A DNA stretch of 64,000 bases from Anniella stebbinsi (Eukaryota > Chordata > Lepidosauria > Squamata > Anniellidae). The stretch spans positions 203,833,810-203,897,809 of the forward strand of contig JARDYH010000002.1 of assembly GCA_029215795.1 (NCBI GenBank), in the 5' to 3' direction. Both the position numbers and the translations under genes were made by a program. A model generated the notes under the pieces. That model saw only the letters and a list, made by a program, of their open reading frames with translations, was not told where the DNA came from and did no database searches. Below, in pieces: positions 47,585 through 57,725 of the stretch. Each line of letters starts with the position of its first letter. Within the stretch, counting starts at the first letter, position 1.

Positions 47585-47600
47585 GTTGTTGTTATTATTA
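46981..47600 (+). mobile_element. L2-like LINE, 3' ORF2 tail
   Basis: Reads LPLCLVRKLQLVQNMAARL, GDHITPVLKSLH, ITFKALHGLDPGYLWDHLLP, and APRLWNGLPEEIQQISSLLE before a stop, then the UTR (ACCTCGATCCAGAGGGAGAG) and an ATT array at 47555-47600. A frameshift near 47120 separates the first two parts. Confidence 0.82.
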
Positions 47601-47607
47601 TGCTTCT

Positions 47608-48258
47608 AGTTATAAACCTCTAATGAAAGAGAGTTCACCACCTTTCCAGGCAGTCTGTTCCGTGGCTGGACAGCTCATACCACCAGGAAGCTCTTTTTCA
47701 TGTTTCATCAAAATTCACTTTCTCATAATTGGCTCAGGTCATACCACGCGGAGCAACAGAAAACAATTCTGCTCTACCATCTATGTGACACCACTTCAAA
47801 TATTTGAAGATCACTCTTCCCTAACCTAAACAGACCCAGCTTCTTCAACTTTTCCTCCAAGGACATTGGCCAGATCTACACCAAGCAGGATATGACACTT
47901 TGAAAATGGTTTGAAAACTGTATACAGAGCCCTAATAGTTGTCACTACTGTTATAAAATGTTTTAAAGCTGTAGGGTAGATCCTGCCTTGGTCTCCAGTC
48001 CAGGCCTTTCACTATCTTGATCACCTTCTTCTGGGCAGCTTCCAGATTATTAACATCCATCTAAGACTGAGGTGCCCAGTCTTGGACACAGTATTCCGGG
48101 TGATGTCTGACCAACACAGAATAGAGTGGTACCATTACTTTTCACGGTCTGGACACTGTGCCTGTGTTGATGCATTACAATTGCATTAGCCTTTTAAGCT
48201 GTTTCATTGCTCTGCTGATTCATTTAGTTGGTGATCTACTAAAACCCCTAGATCAGGC
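47608..48258 (-). mobile_element. CR1/L3-like LINE fragment interrupted by a MITE
   Basis: Plus-strand text such as TGGTGCCCAGTCTTGGACAC-type sequence, then TAGCCTTTTAAGCTG and TGGTGATCTACTAAAACCCC is the antisense of an L3/CR1 ORF2 region. The copy is broken at 47868-47987. Confidence 0.6.
47868..47987. mobile_element. Short MITE (GGCCAGATCTACACC family), unbroken copy
   Basis: Begins GGCCAGATCTACACCAAGC and ends GGTAGATCCTGCC. Its interior ACACTTTGAAAATGG shows the state before the nested insertion at 40995. Confidence 0.7.
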
Positions 48259-48785
48259 CATGCTTCTGAAAGTGGTGGGATGCATAGCAGGGACTCTGAT
48301 TCGGGACAAAGTGAGTGGACAGGATCGTTTGGAAAGAGGAGATGGTTCTTCAAATATTGTTGTCCCTAATGCTGGCCAGTTCTCTAGACTTCTTGCCTCC
48401 ATGTAAATGGGTCACCATGGGGCTCAGCAGTCTTGTAGTGATTTTCCATTTCCCTCCCTGAGATGCTGAAAAAACTCTGGGCTGAATACTTGTTCCCATC
48501 ACTAATGTAGGGGAGCTGTTGCATCCTCCCCACCACCACCACACACACAGAGACACAACGGAAGAGAGGGAGGGAGGGAGGGAGGGAGGGAGGGAGGGAG
48601 GGAGGCAGGCAGGCAGGAAGGCAGGAAGGCAGGCAGGCTGGCTTACTATTTGGCTGCAAGCAAGAACTTTTGCCTATATAAAATGGCTAATCTATTCAGT
48701 ACAACTCCATCTGTGGAATGAATACAAAACTCAGGGAAAGTCTCTTAAGTCTTATTATCATTCCAGGTACTATGCCTTGTATACA
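48259..48785. other. Inferred intronic DNA with a purine microsatellite
   Basis: Contains GGGA/GGCA arrays (48559-48640). Nothing else recognised. Confidence 0.4.
48559..48640 (+). repeat. (GGGA)n(GGCA)n microsatellite
   Basis: About ten GGGA units followed by GGCA and GGAA variants. Confidence 0.93.
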
Positions 48786-49471
48786 TCGGGTGGACACTTA
48801 TGCATCAGCAAAAAAGGAGGAAATGCATCACCAATGAAGAGGACAAAATAGGACACCAGTTTGCATAACATTTGCATATGCTAATTTATATGTATAGCTG
48901 CAACTTTAGAAATAATTACTATAATTTGAACCGAAATATAATACATCTCACCATAGTGGGGAAGACCATGATCAGGTGACCTGTGTGCCTGCTCAGTCTT
49001 CTGCTTAACAGTCTTCTGCCAATCAGTTTCCGGGCGAAGTATAAAGTGTTGGTTATTACCTTTAAAGCCCTACATGGTTTGGGTCCAGGGTACCTGCGGG
49101 ATCACCTTCTCCTGTACAATCCGCCCCGCACACTTAGGTCCTCTGGGAAGAATTTACTCAAGCCAACCAGAACTAGGCTGGCGGGTGTTACCCAGAGGAC
49201 CTTCTCTTCCATCGCTCCCAGACTATGGAATGGTCTGTCGGAGGAGGTTAGACAAATAGACAGTCTTCATGAATTCAAGAGAGTCATGAAGACTGTCCTC
49301 TTCCGACAGGCCTATCCAGATGAATTTTAAGATGTTTTTAATGTTGTATTTTTCTCTTGCTTTTAAGATTTTAACTGTTGTGATTTTTGTGTTTTATATT
49401 GTTGCTGTTCCCCACCTCGATCCGAAGGGAGAGGCGGGCTATAAATAATAATAATAATAATAATAATAATA

Positions 49472-49502
<31 letters not shown>

Positions 49503-49677
49503 GTTGATGGGCAACTTCAAGGCCCCTGATCTCCCTTCATACAGTTCTTTATCTTTAAACTGGACTTGGAATGGACAGTCCTTCAAATGGAGGACACCTT
49601 CAAGTAGAGCCTGTCCTCTGACAGCTTTTCAAATAGAGGACTGCCATCTGTAAAGTAGGACACCCAGCCGCCCTACT
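48786..49677 (+). mobile_element. GGGTGGCCA-family element, longest copy, split by an L2
   Basis: Left part TCGGGTGGACACTTATGCAT through GGGGAAGACCATG to about 49009. Right part 49500-49677 (ACTGTTGATGGGCAACTTC through GTAGGACACCCAGCCGCCC). Ends resemble an inverted pair, GGGTGGCCA and TGGCCACCC. It gives the reference order of the family. Target duplication not found. Confidence 0.6.
49010..49499 (+). mobile_element. L2-like LINE 3' end inserted in the GGGTGGCCA element
   Basis: Encodes ISFRAKYKVLVITFKALHGL, GPGYLRDHLL, APRLWNGLSEEVRQIDSL and FRQAYPDEF, then the UTR with CGATCCGAAGGGAGAGGCGG and an AAT array that turns into ATT (49447-49499). Closely related to 46981-47600. Confidence 0.85.
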
Positions 49678-50570
49678 TCTACAGATAATCACATGTTAAT
49701 TTGCTTCGTGGGCTGTGCAGACCATTTCACAAAACGAAACTGCTGGCCCCAAACCCAAATACCTGTGCACAGCCCTGGAAGAAGACACACTTCAGTGTCC
49801 AATGCACATTTGTCTCCTGGGGCATTGAGGCTGTAGAAGGCAACTCACAGTACAGAAGGGTGAGGAGTACAATGACAAAACACGACGTTGAAAGAGATCA
49901 GAGTTGCTGCAGTGATAACAGCAGCTTTGTCCTTGCATTAGAACTTTTATCTTCATTCCCCACCTCCACCCTTTTACCTTTCCCATATGACAGCCAGGAT
50001 TCCAGGGAGTGGGGAGACCAAAGAGATGAAGGGGTGTATCAGGCATCAAACAGCAAGATGCATTATGTAATCACATGGCAGGCTTTGGCGAGATGTTGTA
50101 CCTTTTTACAGTAGATTATCCGCAAATGTTTGGAAAAGTACCTTTAGGCAAGTAACAGCTTCTTCTTACCACCTATGACAAAACCTATGTGCTTTGGGAT
50201 GCTTTATGACATAATAAGACACTTGGCAATATATAGATATAGATATAGATATAGATATAGATATAGATATAGATATAGATATGGATATAGATATTCATTA
50301 AACAAAAAACCTATGGTTTACAAAAACAATGTTAAGGCTCTACAGTTTCCAACCAAGCACCAAAAAGCAGGGAAATTGGGAGTTAAGGCTCCCAAGCCTT
50401 AATGCTACATCCTCTCTAAGGAGGCAGAAAGTGCAAATGAAATTCTTATTCTCCCAAAGCAGATAAACCATGAAGACAGGACGGAGAATATGATATGCAG
50501 AGGTGGGGTTGTGGAAAACTCATGACGAACAACTTAGGGCCACCTACTTCTCTCTTTTTTGTTTAGAGCA
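49678..50570. other. Inferred intronic DNA with an ATAGAT array
   Basis: No gene recognised. The ATAGAT array lies at 50229-50295. Confidence 0.45.
50229..50295 (+). repeat. (ATAGAT)n microsatellite
   Basis: Hexamer array of about ten units with one A-to-G variant. Confidence 0.95.
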
Positions 50571-50651
50571 GCCCTTCCCCAACCTGGTACCCTCCAAAGG
50601 TTTTGGACTACAACTCCCATCATTGCAAGTCAGTATGTCCCATGGTCAGGA
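50571..50651. mobile_element. Short palindromic MITE, family copy 6, left half
   Basis: GCCCTTCCCCAACCTGGTAC, then GTTTTGGACTACAACTCCC. The right half is missing. Confidence 0.65.
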
Positions 50652-51955
50652 CGGCCTTGCTCCGGAGCTGTTTCGGAGGTGTGTCTGGGCAGATGGCAAA
50701 CCCTGATTGGTCGCCATCTGCCCAGGCAAGGGGGAGGGGTGGGCCAGTGAGCTCAATGGCCGCTGACCCGCCTCCGTGCTTCTCCGGCATGGGGAGAAGC
50801 CCCAAAAAGGTTTTACAAAATGGGGATTTGAGGAGGCGCGGCACCCTGGTGTATGGGTGTGGCGCCTCCTCCAAAGTAAAGGAAAACAAAACAACAACCA
50901 AAAAAACAAATGGGGATACGAGGATGTGCGGGCGTCCTAGTGCACAGGTGTGGCACCTCCACCAAAGTAAAGGAAAACAAACAAAAACAAAAAACACAGA
51001 CAGGGATAGGAGGAGGCTCAGGCGCCTCATGCATGGGTGCGTCACCTCCTGCAAAGTAAAGGACCCCCCCCAAAAAACAGGGATGCAAGGAGGCACTCCT
51101 CGTATGCAACCTCCCGCGCTCACTCCTTCATGTGTAGATAAGGTGAAGGAGCACAAACACGGGGGTTTGGGGTCTCGCAGCGCAAAAGCGACATCATCAA
51201 GATGCAGCCCTGGACAGTTAGCAACTTAGTTCAAGGACAGACAGAAGGTAGATGAAGATCTACTGGTAATCTCCATGTGATTTGCAGTAGACCCCTGGGT
51301 AATTTGGAGTAGATCAGCAAGGGTTTCCAAGTCCCAGTGGTTGAACAATAGCAATAAGAAAATGCTGAAATCCAGAACATCTGCCAGGGGTGGGGAGGGC
51401 AAATAGGAATACATGTGAGTGTGAAAGGATTTGGGTGTGAGCTCCAGTTCTGATATTGAAAACAAATTTCTGGTCTGAGCATGTGACCAGACTGTCAGAA
51501 GCACCTTGTTTTGCAGTTCCATGTCTGCCTTTTTGAGCCACTGTTTTGTACCCGGACCTCAGGGTTCTAGTGAACGGTTGTTCAACGGTTGTTCTTAGTT
51601 GTCAGGTTGCTAAAGAAAAACAAAGTAGATCGCATCAGCCTGAGCCTCCCTACTCATGACTTACATCACCTAGCACCCTCATGGGTCCATTGCTATATGA
51701 CAACTTGCAGTAAGGGCATTGTGTCCTCTTCCCCTATCAGCAATGGTGGACTTGTACATGTAAGCACATCTCCTCAACAGAGAGCATTCATTAAATTCTT
51801 ACCAAACCAGACAGTTAGGTCAAGTTCTGATGCGCTCCTAATGTCTTGGGGTGCTTCTGTTGTAGAGGCATGATGTTAATTTGACAGATTACCAGGGACT
51901 CATCTACACCATATTTTGGAAACCAAAAAGGAGGACAACATGGCCGCCTCAAGGA
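50652..51955. other. Inferred intronic DNA with a minisatellite
   Basis: Apart from the minisatellite at 50812-51085 no feature was recognised. The long frames here come from the G/C-rich repeat. Confidence 0.45.
50812..51085 (+). repeat. Minisatellite, ~85-90 bp unit, about three copies
   Basis: Each unit carries AAATGGGGAT or ACAGGGATA, then a GGAGG region, GGTGTGGCGCCTCCTCCAAA and AGTAAAGGAAAAC, then an A-rich spacer. Confidence 0.8.
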
Positions 51956-52076
51956 GGCATGCCCACCAACATATCCATCCCACAAGGGGGCATGCCCACA
52001 AACATGTCCAGCCCCCAAGGGGGCATGCCCACAAACATATCCAGCCCCCAAGGGGGCATGCCCACCCAAACATGGC
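51956..52076 (+). repeat. 33-bp minisatellite, 3.6 copies
   Basis: Unit starts at 51956, 51989, 52022 and 52055, each opening GGCATGCCCACAAACAT and containing CCAGCCCCCAAGGG. Being a multiple of three it keeps open frames in several registers. Confidence 0.93.
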
Positions 52077-52132
52077 CTTGGTCACATGTCTGATTTCACA
52101 GCATACAATTAAGACAAACCTGTTCTACACAA

Positions 52133-52875
52133 CATAGAATCATAGAATCATAGAGTTGGAAGGGGCCTATAAGGCCATCAAGTCCAACCACCTGCTCAAT
52201 GCAGGAATCTACCTTAAAGCATCCTTGACAGATGGTTGTCAAGCTGCCTCTTGAATGCCTCTAATGTGGGAGAGCCCACCATCTCCCTAGGCCACTGGTT
52301 CCATTGTCGTATTGCTCTAACAGTCAGGATGTTTTTCCTGATGTCCAGCCAGAATCTGGCTTCCTGTAACTTGAGCCCATTATTCCGTGTCTTGCATTCT
52401 GGGTTGATCAAGAAGAGATCCTGGTCCTCCTCTGTGAGACAACCTTTCAAGTCTTAAAGAGTGCTATCATGTCTCACCTCAATCTTCTCAAGGCTAAACA
52501 TGCCCAGTTCTTTCAATCTCTCCTCATAGTGCTTTGTTTCCAGACCCCTGATCATTCTCGTTGCCCTCCTCTCAACACGCTCCAGCTTGTCTGCATCCTT
52601 CTTGAAGAGTGGTGCCCAGAACTGGATGCAATACTCAAGATGGGGCCTAACCAGTGCCAAATCGAGGGGAGCCAGTACCTCACACAATTTGGAAGCTAAA
52701 CTTCTATTAATGCAACCCAAAATAGCATTTGCTTTTTTTGCAGCCACATCACACTGTTGGCTCATATTGAGCTTGTGATCTACAACAATTCCAAGATCCT
52801 TCTAGCTTGTTGTATTGCTTAGCCAAGTATCCCCAATCTTGTAACTGTGCATATGGCTTATTTTTCCTAGGTGTA
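52133..52875 (-). mobile_element. CR1 LINE, 3' ORF2 and UTR, host of the DIRS insertion
   Basis: On the minus strand: [20 protein letters not shown], then [56 protein letters not shown] and a 3' UTR ending at CATAGAATCATAGAGT. It carries stops and a frameshift. Its upstream part is displaced to 57896-57960 by the DIRS element. Confidence 0.88.
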
Positions 52876-53075
52876 GAAGAACAGGTTGCTTACCTGTAAC
52901 TGTAGTTCTTCGAGTGGTCATCTGTGCATTCACACCTATGGGCTCTGTGCCTGCGCTGAGCTTGACATCGGGGAAAAAAATTCTCTAGCTGAGGCTCCAA
53001 TTAGTGTTTTAGGCGGGAACCCCTCCCCCACCGTCTTACGCGCATGTCCACTCTGTTCCCGCCTCCCTTCAGTTC
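52876..53075. repeat. DIRS left inverted terminal repeat (3' end of the element)
   Basis: 52921-53075 is the inverted copy of 57726-57880 with three substitutions and two one-base length differences. The outermost part, 52876-52935, is instead complementary to the internal region at 53177-53236. Confidence 0.9.
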
Positions 53076-53176
53076 CCTGAGACCGCCTAGCAGCCCAGGA
53101 CATCCGGGAGAGATAAGGCCTCTAGGTATCAGAAAATGTTTTAGGTATTGACACCAGAGGGGACGGTGGGAGGGTC

Positions 53177-53270
53177 GTGTGAATGCACAGATGACCACTC
53201 GAAGAACTACAGTTACAGGTAAGCAACCTGTTCTTCTTCTTTGTGGTCTCTGTGCATCACACCTATGGGC
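53177..53270. repeat. DIRS internal complementary region
   Basis: 53177-53236 (GTGTGAATGCACAGATGACC onward) is the inverted complement of the left outer end. 53230-53270 (GTTCTTCTTC, then GTGGTCTCTGTGCATCACAC) is the inverted complement of the right outer end. The two parts share GTTCTTC at the centre. In DIRS models this region templates completion of the termini and circle closure. Confidence 0.88.
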
Positions 53271-53307
53271 AAGTAAAAAGCAAGACACTTACCGGAGGTG
53301 GGAGGTG

Positions 53308-54525
53308 TCAATGGAGTAAGGAGGAGAGGACGGCACGTCCAAAAGAGCAGTCTTTGCGAGATCGTACATCGAGCTTGTAATGAGTCGCAAAGGTCAACGG
53401 CGTGGACCAAGTTGCTGCCTTACATACGTCTTCAAGGGAGACGTCTCGTTGAAAAGCCGTATAAGTTGCCACACCGCGAGTGGAATGCACCCTAACAGAC
53501 GCAGGTAAGTCGAGCTTTGAAAGGCAGTACGCCAGCAGGATGGTTTGAACGATCCAGGCTGACAAACGTTGGCTGGAAACTAATTTGTCCTTCTTAGGTC
53601 CACCGTAACAAACAAAGAGACGTGGAGTAGTATGGAAATGTTGTGTTCTGTCTTTATAGAACGCCAGTGCTCTACGAACATCGAGAGAGTGTAACCTTTT
53701 CTCGATATCAGAGGACGGTGACGGAAAAAAGGTGGGGAGCACAATCGGTTCGTTGATGTGGAAGGAAGAGACGACCTTCGGGAGGAAAGTACTGTCTGGT
53801 CGTAAGGTGACCTTGTCGCTGGAGAAGATGGTGAACGGCGAGTCGACCCGCAACGCACACAACTCACCCGCCCGTCTGGCGGACGTGATGGCTACTAGAA
53901 AGACCACCTTCCAGGTAAGCAAATGCAGGTCCGTGGTGGCGAGCGGTTCAAAGCGTTTGGTAGAGAGCGCGTTGAGGACGACTGATAGGCTCCACCCAGG
54001 GGGCCTGAGGTGTCGAGGTGGGACAAGATTCTTGTACCCACGCAAAAAACGTTTAACCAGTGTATGGGAGAAAAGAGCCTGTCCGTCGACGTGGCCTCTG
54101 TGGGCGGAGAGTGCTGCAAGGTACACCCGTATGGAGCTGTACTGAAGGCCTTTTAAGTAGAGGTGGTGAAGGAAGGATAAGATGTGACAGATGGAAGCTG
54201 CGTGCGGTGGAAAAGAGTGTAGCTTTGCAAATTGCGTAAAAGCTGCCCATTTGTGGGCGTACGATGCTAGTGTAGAGGTTTTTCGCGAAGCGAGAATAAT
54301 TGTCTGTACCCCCAAGGGTAAATCGGACATCACTGGTGGTTGAAAAAGATGATGCTGGTTGTCCGGCACATCTACTGGGATGTCCCGAGTATTCTCCAGG
54401 CCGTGAGATGCAGACTCTGGAGGTCTGAGTGATTGATTAATCCCCGCTGCATTGTGAGGAGGGACGGAAACGTTGGGAGGCGATGACGATGTCCCCAGGA
54501 GAGTCTGGATAGGTGCGGAAACCAT
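53308..54525 (-). CDS. DIRS tyrosine recombinase (integrase)
   Basis: A 405-residue frame from an ATG. It is the YR of a DIRS element, which integrates the circular DNA intermediate in the nucleus. The N-terminal ~70 residues are Pro/Ser-rich. The core-binding helices follow at about 80-165 (TLASYAHKWAAF, then SSIRVYLAALSAHRG). The catalytic domain shows all hallmarks: TSARRAGEL at 214-222 with the box-I arginine, HSTR at 347-350 (His and second Arg), Trp373 in the His/Trp position, and the nucleophile Tyr383 in FATHYKLD. No stop or frameshift. Its start overlaps the end of the RNase H frame by 154 bp in another frame, as is usual for DIRS. It could still be translated, but activity is not shown. 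Confidence 0.92.
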   Translation of the reverse strand: MVSAPIQTLLGTSSSPPNVSVPPHNAAGINQSLRPPESASHGLENTRDIPVDVPDNQHHLFQPPVMSDLPLGVQTIILASRKTSTLASYAHKWAAFTQFAKLHSFPPHAASICHILSFLHHLYLKGLQYSSIRVYLAALSAHRGHVDGQALFSHTLVKRFLRGYKNLVPPRHLRPPGWSLSVVLNALSTKRFEPLATTDLHLLTWKVVFLVAITSARRAGELCALRVDSPFTIFSSDKVTLRPDSTFLPKVVSSFHINEPIVLPTFFPSPSSDIEKRLHSLDVRRALAFYKDRTQHFHTTPRLFVCYGGPKKDKLVSSQRLSAWIVQTILLAYCLSKLDLPASVRVHSTRGVATYTAFQRDVSLEDVCKAATWSTPLTFATHYKLDVRSRKDCSFGRAVLSSLLH

Positions 54526-55365
54526 GGCTGGCGTGGCCAGGCTGGCGCAATGAGGATAGCATTCGTGTTGTCTCGGAGGAGCTTGGTAATTACCTTCGTG
54601 AGGAGAGGGAATGGAGGAAACAGGTAAAACAGCGTGCCCGTTCTTTGCAGCGCGAAAGCATCTCCCAGTGAATTCGGACCAACACCTGCTCTGGAGCAGT
54701 ACTGTTCACAGACCGTTGTGCTAGATGTGGCGAACAGGTCGACCGTGGGCTGTCCCCAGATCCGAAAGTGGTGGTTCGTGACCTGTCTGGACAGCTGCCA
54801 TTCGTGAGACTGATAAAAACGGCAACTGAGGGAGTCGGCAAGGATATTGTCTACGCCCGCAATGTGAAGGGCTGTAATGCGTATGTTCCGCGCAATTGCC
54901 CAATGCAGAATGCGGAGGGTTAGCGACAGCAGGGGTCGCGAGTGGGTCCCTCCCTGTTTGTTGAGGTGCCATAGGACTGTGGTGTTGTCTGTGAGCAGTT
55001 GGATGTGGCGACTGCGAAGATGTGGCTCGAAAGAACAGAGGGCTTTCTGGACTGCCTCGAGTTCCAGGAGGTTGATATGATGGCGTGACTGGAATGTGGA
55101 CCAGTGGCCTTGAATGCAGAGGGTCCCGCAATGGGCTCCCCATCCGGCCTTCGAGGCGTCGGTCGCGAGTGTGTGAGACGGGGGCTGTTGTATAAACGGC
55201 ATGCCTCTGAGGAGGTGGGGTGTCCGAGTCCACCATAAGAGGGAGTTGCGGACATCGCGTGGCAGGATGAGACGGGTATGGTTGGAATGTTCATTGGGGT
55301 TGAAGTTTTGAATGAACCAGAACTGAAGGGGCTGCATGTGGAGACGGGCCCATTCGACAACAAGT
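54372..55365 (-). pseudogene. DIRS RNase H and downstream domain (pol C-terminal part)
   Basis: From MQPLQFWFIQNFNP the frame covers the RT connection, then RNase H with TDASKAGWGA (Asp about residue 60), LLELEAVQ (Glu about 92-94), LLTDNTTVLWHLNKQGG (Asp117) and GVDNILADSLS (fourth acidic position). A C-terminal region follows (VDLFATSS, then LFYLFPPFPLL and APAWPRQPWF) that is typical of DIRS/Ngaro pol. The part itself is open, but it is out of frame with the RT remnant upstream and has no start of its own kind. So it is a broken pol gene. Confidence 0.85.
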
Positions 55366-55599
55366 AACTATGGACGCCATAAGACCCAACATCCGTTGAA
55401 TCCTGAGGGCTGATGGGCTTGTTATCACCCGGAGGCTGCGCACAGCCTGTGCAATTGTTTCCGCTTTGATGTGAGGGAGGAACGCCCGTGATGCAGCGGC
55501 ATCCAACCGGGCCCCAATGAACTCTATGTCTCTTGTTGGTATGAGTGAGGATTTTTCATAGTTTACGCATAGGCGCCCATCATCAGTTTGGCATCGCAA
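55366..55599 (-). pseudogene. DIRS reverse transcriptase remnant (C-terminal end only)
   Basis: VNYEKSSLIPTRDIEFIGAR is the RT segment after the catalytic palm, and LRIQRMLGLMAS is the thumb region. The fingers and palm, including the catalytic aspartate box, are absent. Directly upstream in the element lies gag, so a large internal deletion joins gag to the RT end near 55565-55610. A frameshift near 55365-55375 then separates this piece from RNase H. Confidence 0.8.
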
Positions 55600-57485
55600 T
55601 CCGTCTGATGTTTTGTAGTATTAATCTGAAGTTTTGCAAGATGTGTGCCTTCCGCCTGGAAAACTCTAGCCAGCTCTCTCTCATCCTCGGATAAGTGATC
55701 ACATATGGACCCCATTTTGTCCCATATAAATAACTGGTATAACGCCATAAGCGCTTGATAGTTGGCAACACGGAGTCCCAGCGCTGCGGACGAGTAAAGG
55801 CGGCAACCTAAAATGTCTAGACGACATCCCTCTTTATCCACGGGTGAATTGTGTGACTTGTGGACCTTGGATTGGGCCGACTCCACAATAATAGAGTTTG
55901 GGCGTGGATGAGCGAAGAGAAATTCCACGTCTTTAGATTGGATGCGGAATAGCCACTGGGGCTGAGGCTTCAGTATGGACGGCGTCAAAAACTGGGTCCT
56001 GGATGCGTTCAGTAGGTTGCTGGGTTTTGACACCCAATGCTTTAGCCATTCGTAGGACTCCTCCGTAGGCGATGCACGGTCCTGGCGGCCTGCCACATTG
56101 TCCGGTGATGGGATTGAAGGCTGTTGAGACGGCACGGAGGAAGAGTCGGATTCGTAGTCGTCGTCTGAAGACACTGACACCGGCCGATGAGGAGCGGATG
56201 TCTGGGCCCCTCCAGGCGCGAGCGTTGGCTGCTGTTGCTGCCTGTGGTCCCCAGTTTGTGTCGGTTCCTGCGCTCGATGTCGAGGCGGTTCCCGAAGTGG
56301 CATTGGGGAACGGTGAGGGGGCAGGCGAGGAGACCGAGGCGGGACGTGCCGAGATTGATGTCGAGGCGGTCTCGACATCGACGGGCAATAGTGAGGTGAG
56401 TATGGAGATCGAGTTCGAGAGAACTGTGATCTCAGTGTCGAGGGACGGTAACGATGTCCATACGGAGATCGCGAGGGTGACCGATGGTCTCGGTGGCATC
56501 GCGACAATTTTGATATCGACGTACGGTATCGAGGTTCGGGGGCGTACGCCTCTGTACCGTAGTAATAGTCATAATCACTGCGGCGGTGGGAGTGACCCGG
56601 CTTACGATGGTAGGACCCCGAAAGCGGGTACGATAACTCGGAGGTGCGTTCCGTATCCCTGTGGGGGGAACGAGAACGGTCATGGTAGGCTTCGTATCTT
56701 GAGAACCTGGTGACCCTCAATGGCGAGCGATGTGATCGTTGTCGAGGTGGAATCGACGTAGTTGGCGAGCGTGAAGGGCGATGGTCTTCACGATGCCAAG
56801 ACCCTTGGTCTGAATGTTGGGCCTCCACGTCGATTGGCTGATCGACATCGGTAGCGTGTCAAGCCAGAGGCAGTTGGCGGCTCGCAAGGTCGCTAATCGG
56901 TGATCGAGACCTCGATCGAATGATCCTGGAGTGTGAACGCTCACTAGGGCCTCTGTCTGAGGTTATGGAGCGGAGGTCTGCCGCTGGTGATGCGGCTATG
57001 GCAAACGTCTCCAACACTGGGCGTGGAGGAGGTGGTGCCAACGCTGTTAATACAGCTGTGCTACTGGGCTGAGATTTCTTCGTCTTCTTGAGCCCAGACT
57101 TTTCCGACGTGTGCTTGACCTTTTTGGTCCTAGGTGGAGGTTGTCTCGATGTCGAAGGCTGTCGAGAAGCCGTCGGTGTCAATGGTTCGGTCATCAGAGG
57201 ATCCTGTGCTGACGTCGAGGAGGACGATGCCATGGTCGTGGTCGCCATCTTCTTTTTCGATTGTGACCCAGGCAGAGCGACTGGTTGTAGCGTTTTTCGC
57301 CACAACTCGTCTCGAAGCCGATCGAGGCGGTGGCGCCTACTTTGCTTTGAAAAAGCCTGGCAGTGGTGACAGGATTCAACTATATGAGAGTCACCCAAGC
57401 AAAATAAGCACAACGAGTGCCCATCTGCGGCCGGTAATTTACTCCCATAGCGGACACATTTCCAAAAAGGGGCCTTAAGGGCCAT
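55563..57485 (-). pseudogene. DIRS gag-like protein, one internal stop
   Basis: A single frame of 641 codons from ATG at 57485 with one in-frame TGA at 56859-56861. The N-terminus has a zinc-binding pattern, Cys10, Cys26, Cys29, His34, Cys39 and Cys42 (LCLFCLGDSHIVESCHHCQ). A Ser/Pro/Lys-rich region follows (TKKVKHTSEKSGLKKTKKSQ), then a long Arg/Ser/His-rich stretch (RSRSPISDL; SRSPHRDTERTS) and a helical C-terminus (WLKHWVSKPSNLLNASRTQF; YQALMALYQLFIWDKMG). DIRS gag packages the RNA (family knowledge). The TGA probably arose from CGA. The 3' end runs into the deletion junction and stops at 55563. Confidence 0.82.
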
Positions 57486-57725
57486 GCAAAAAAACAGCTA
57501 ACGCGATAGGAACGTAGACTAAAAAAATACTACTACTTAACTAACAAAAACCTTTTTTATATATATATATATTTTCAGAAAAAAACACTAAGCTACAAGA
57601 AAAACGAAAAAAGAGAAAGAAAGAGCAAGAAAAAACCTCAGCGTTTGCCACAAAAAACAACTCACAGAGAGTCGGCGAAGAAGAGAAACTTCCCTTCGAT
57701 GCAGCAGCTGCGGCGGTCGAAGAAG

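Noticed and set aside
50603..51229. A 208-residue frame and an opposing 178-residue frame
   Set aside because: Both are built from the ~88-bp minisatellite and show its periodicity.
56072..56713. A 213-residue plus-strand frame inside the DIRS
   Set aside because: It is the antisense of the Arg/Ser-rich gag region, where codon bias removes stops on the other strand.
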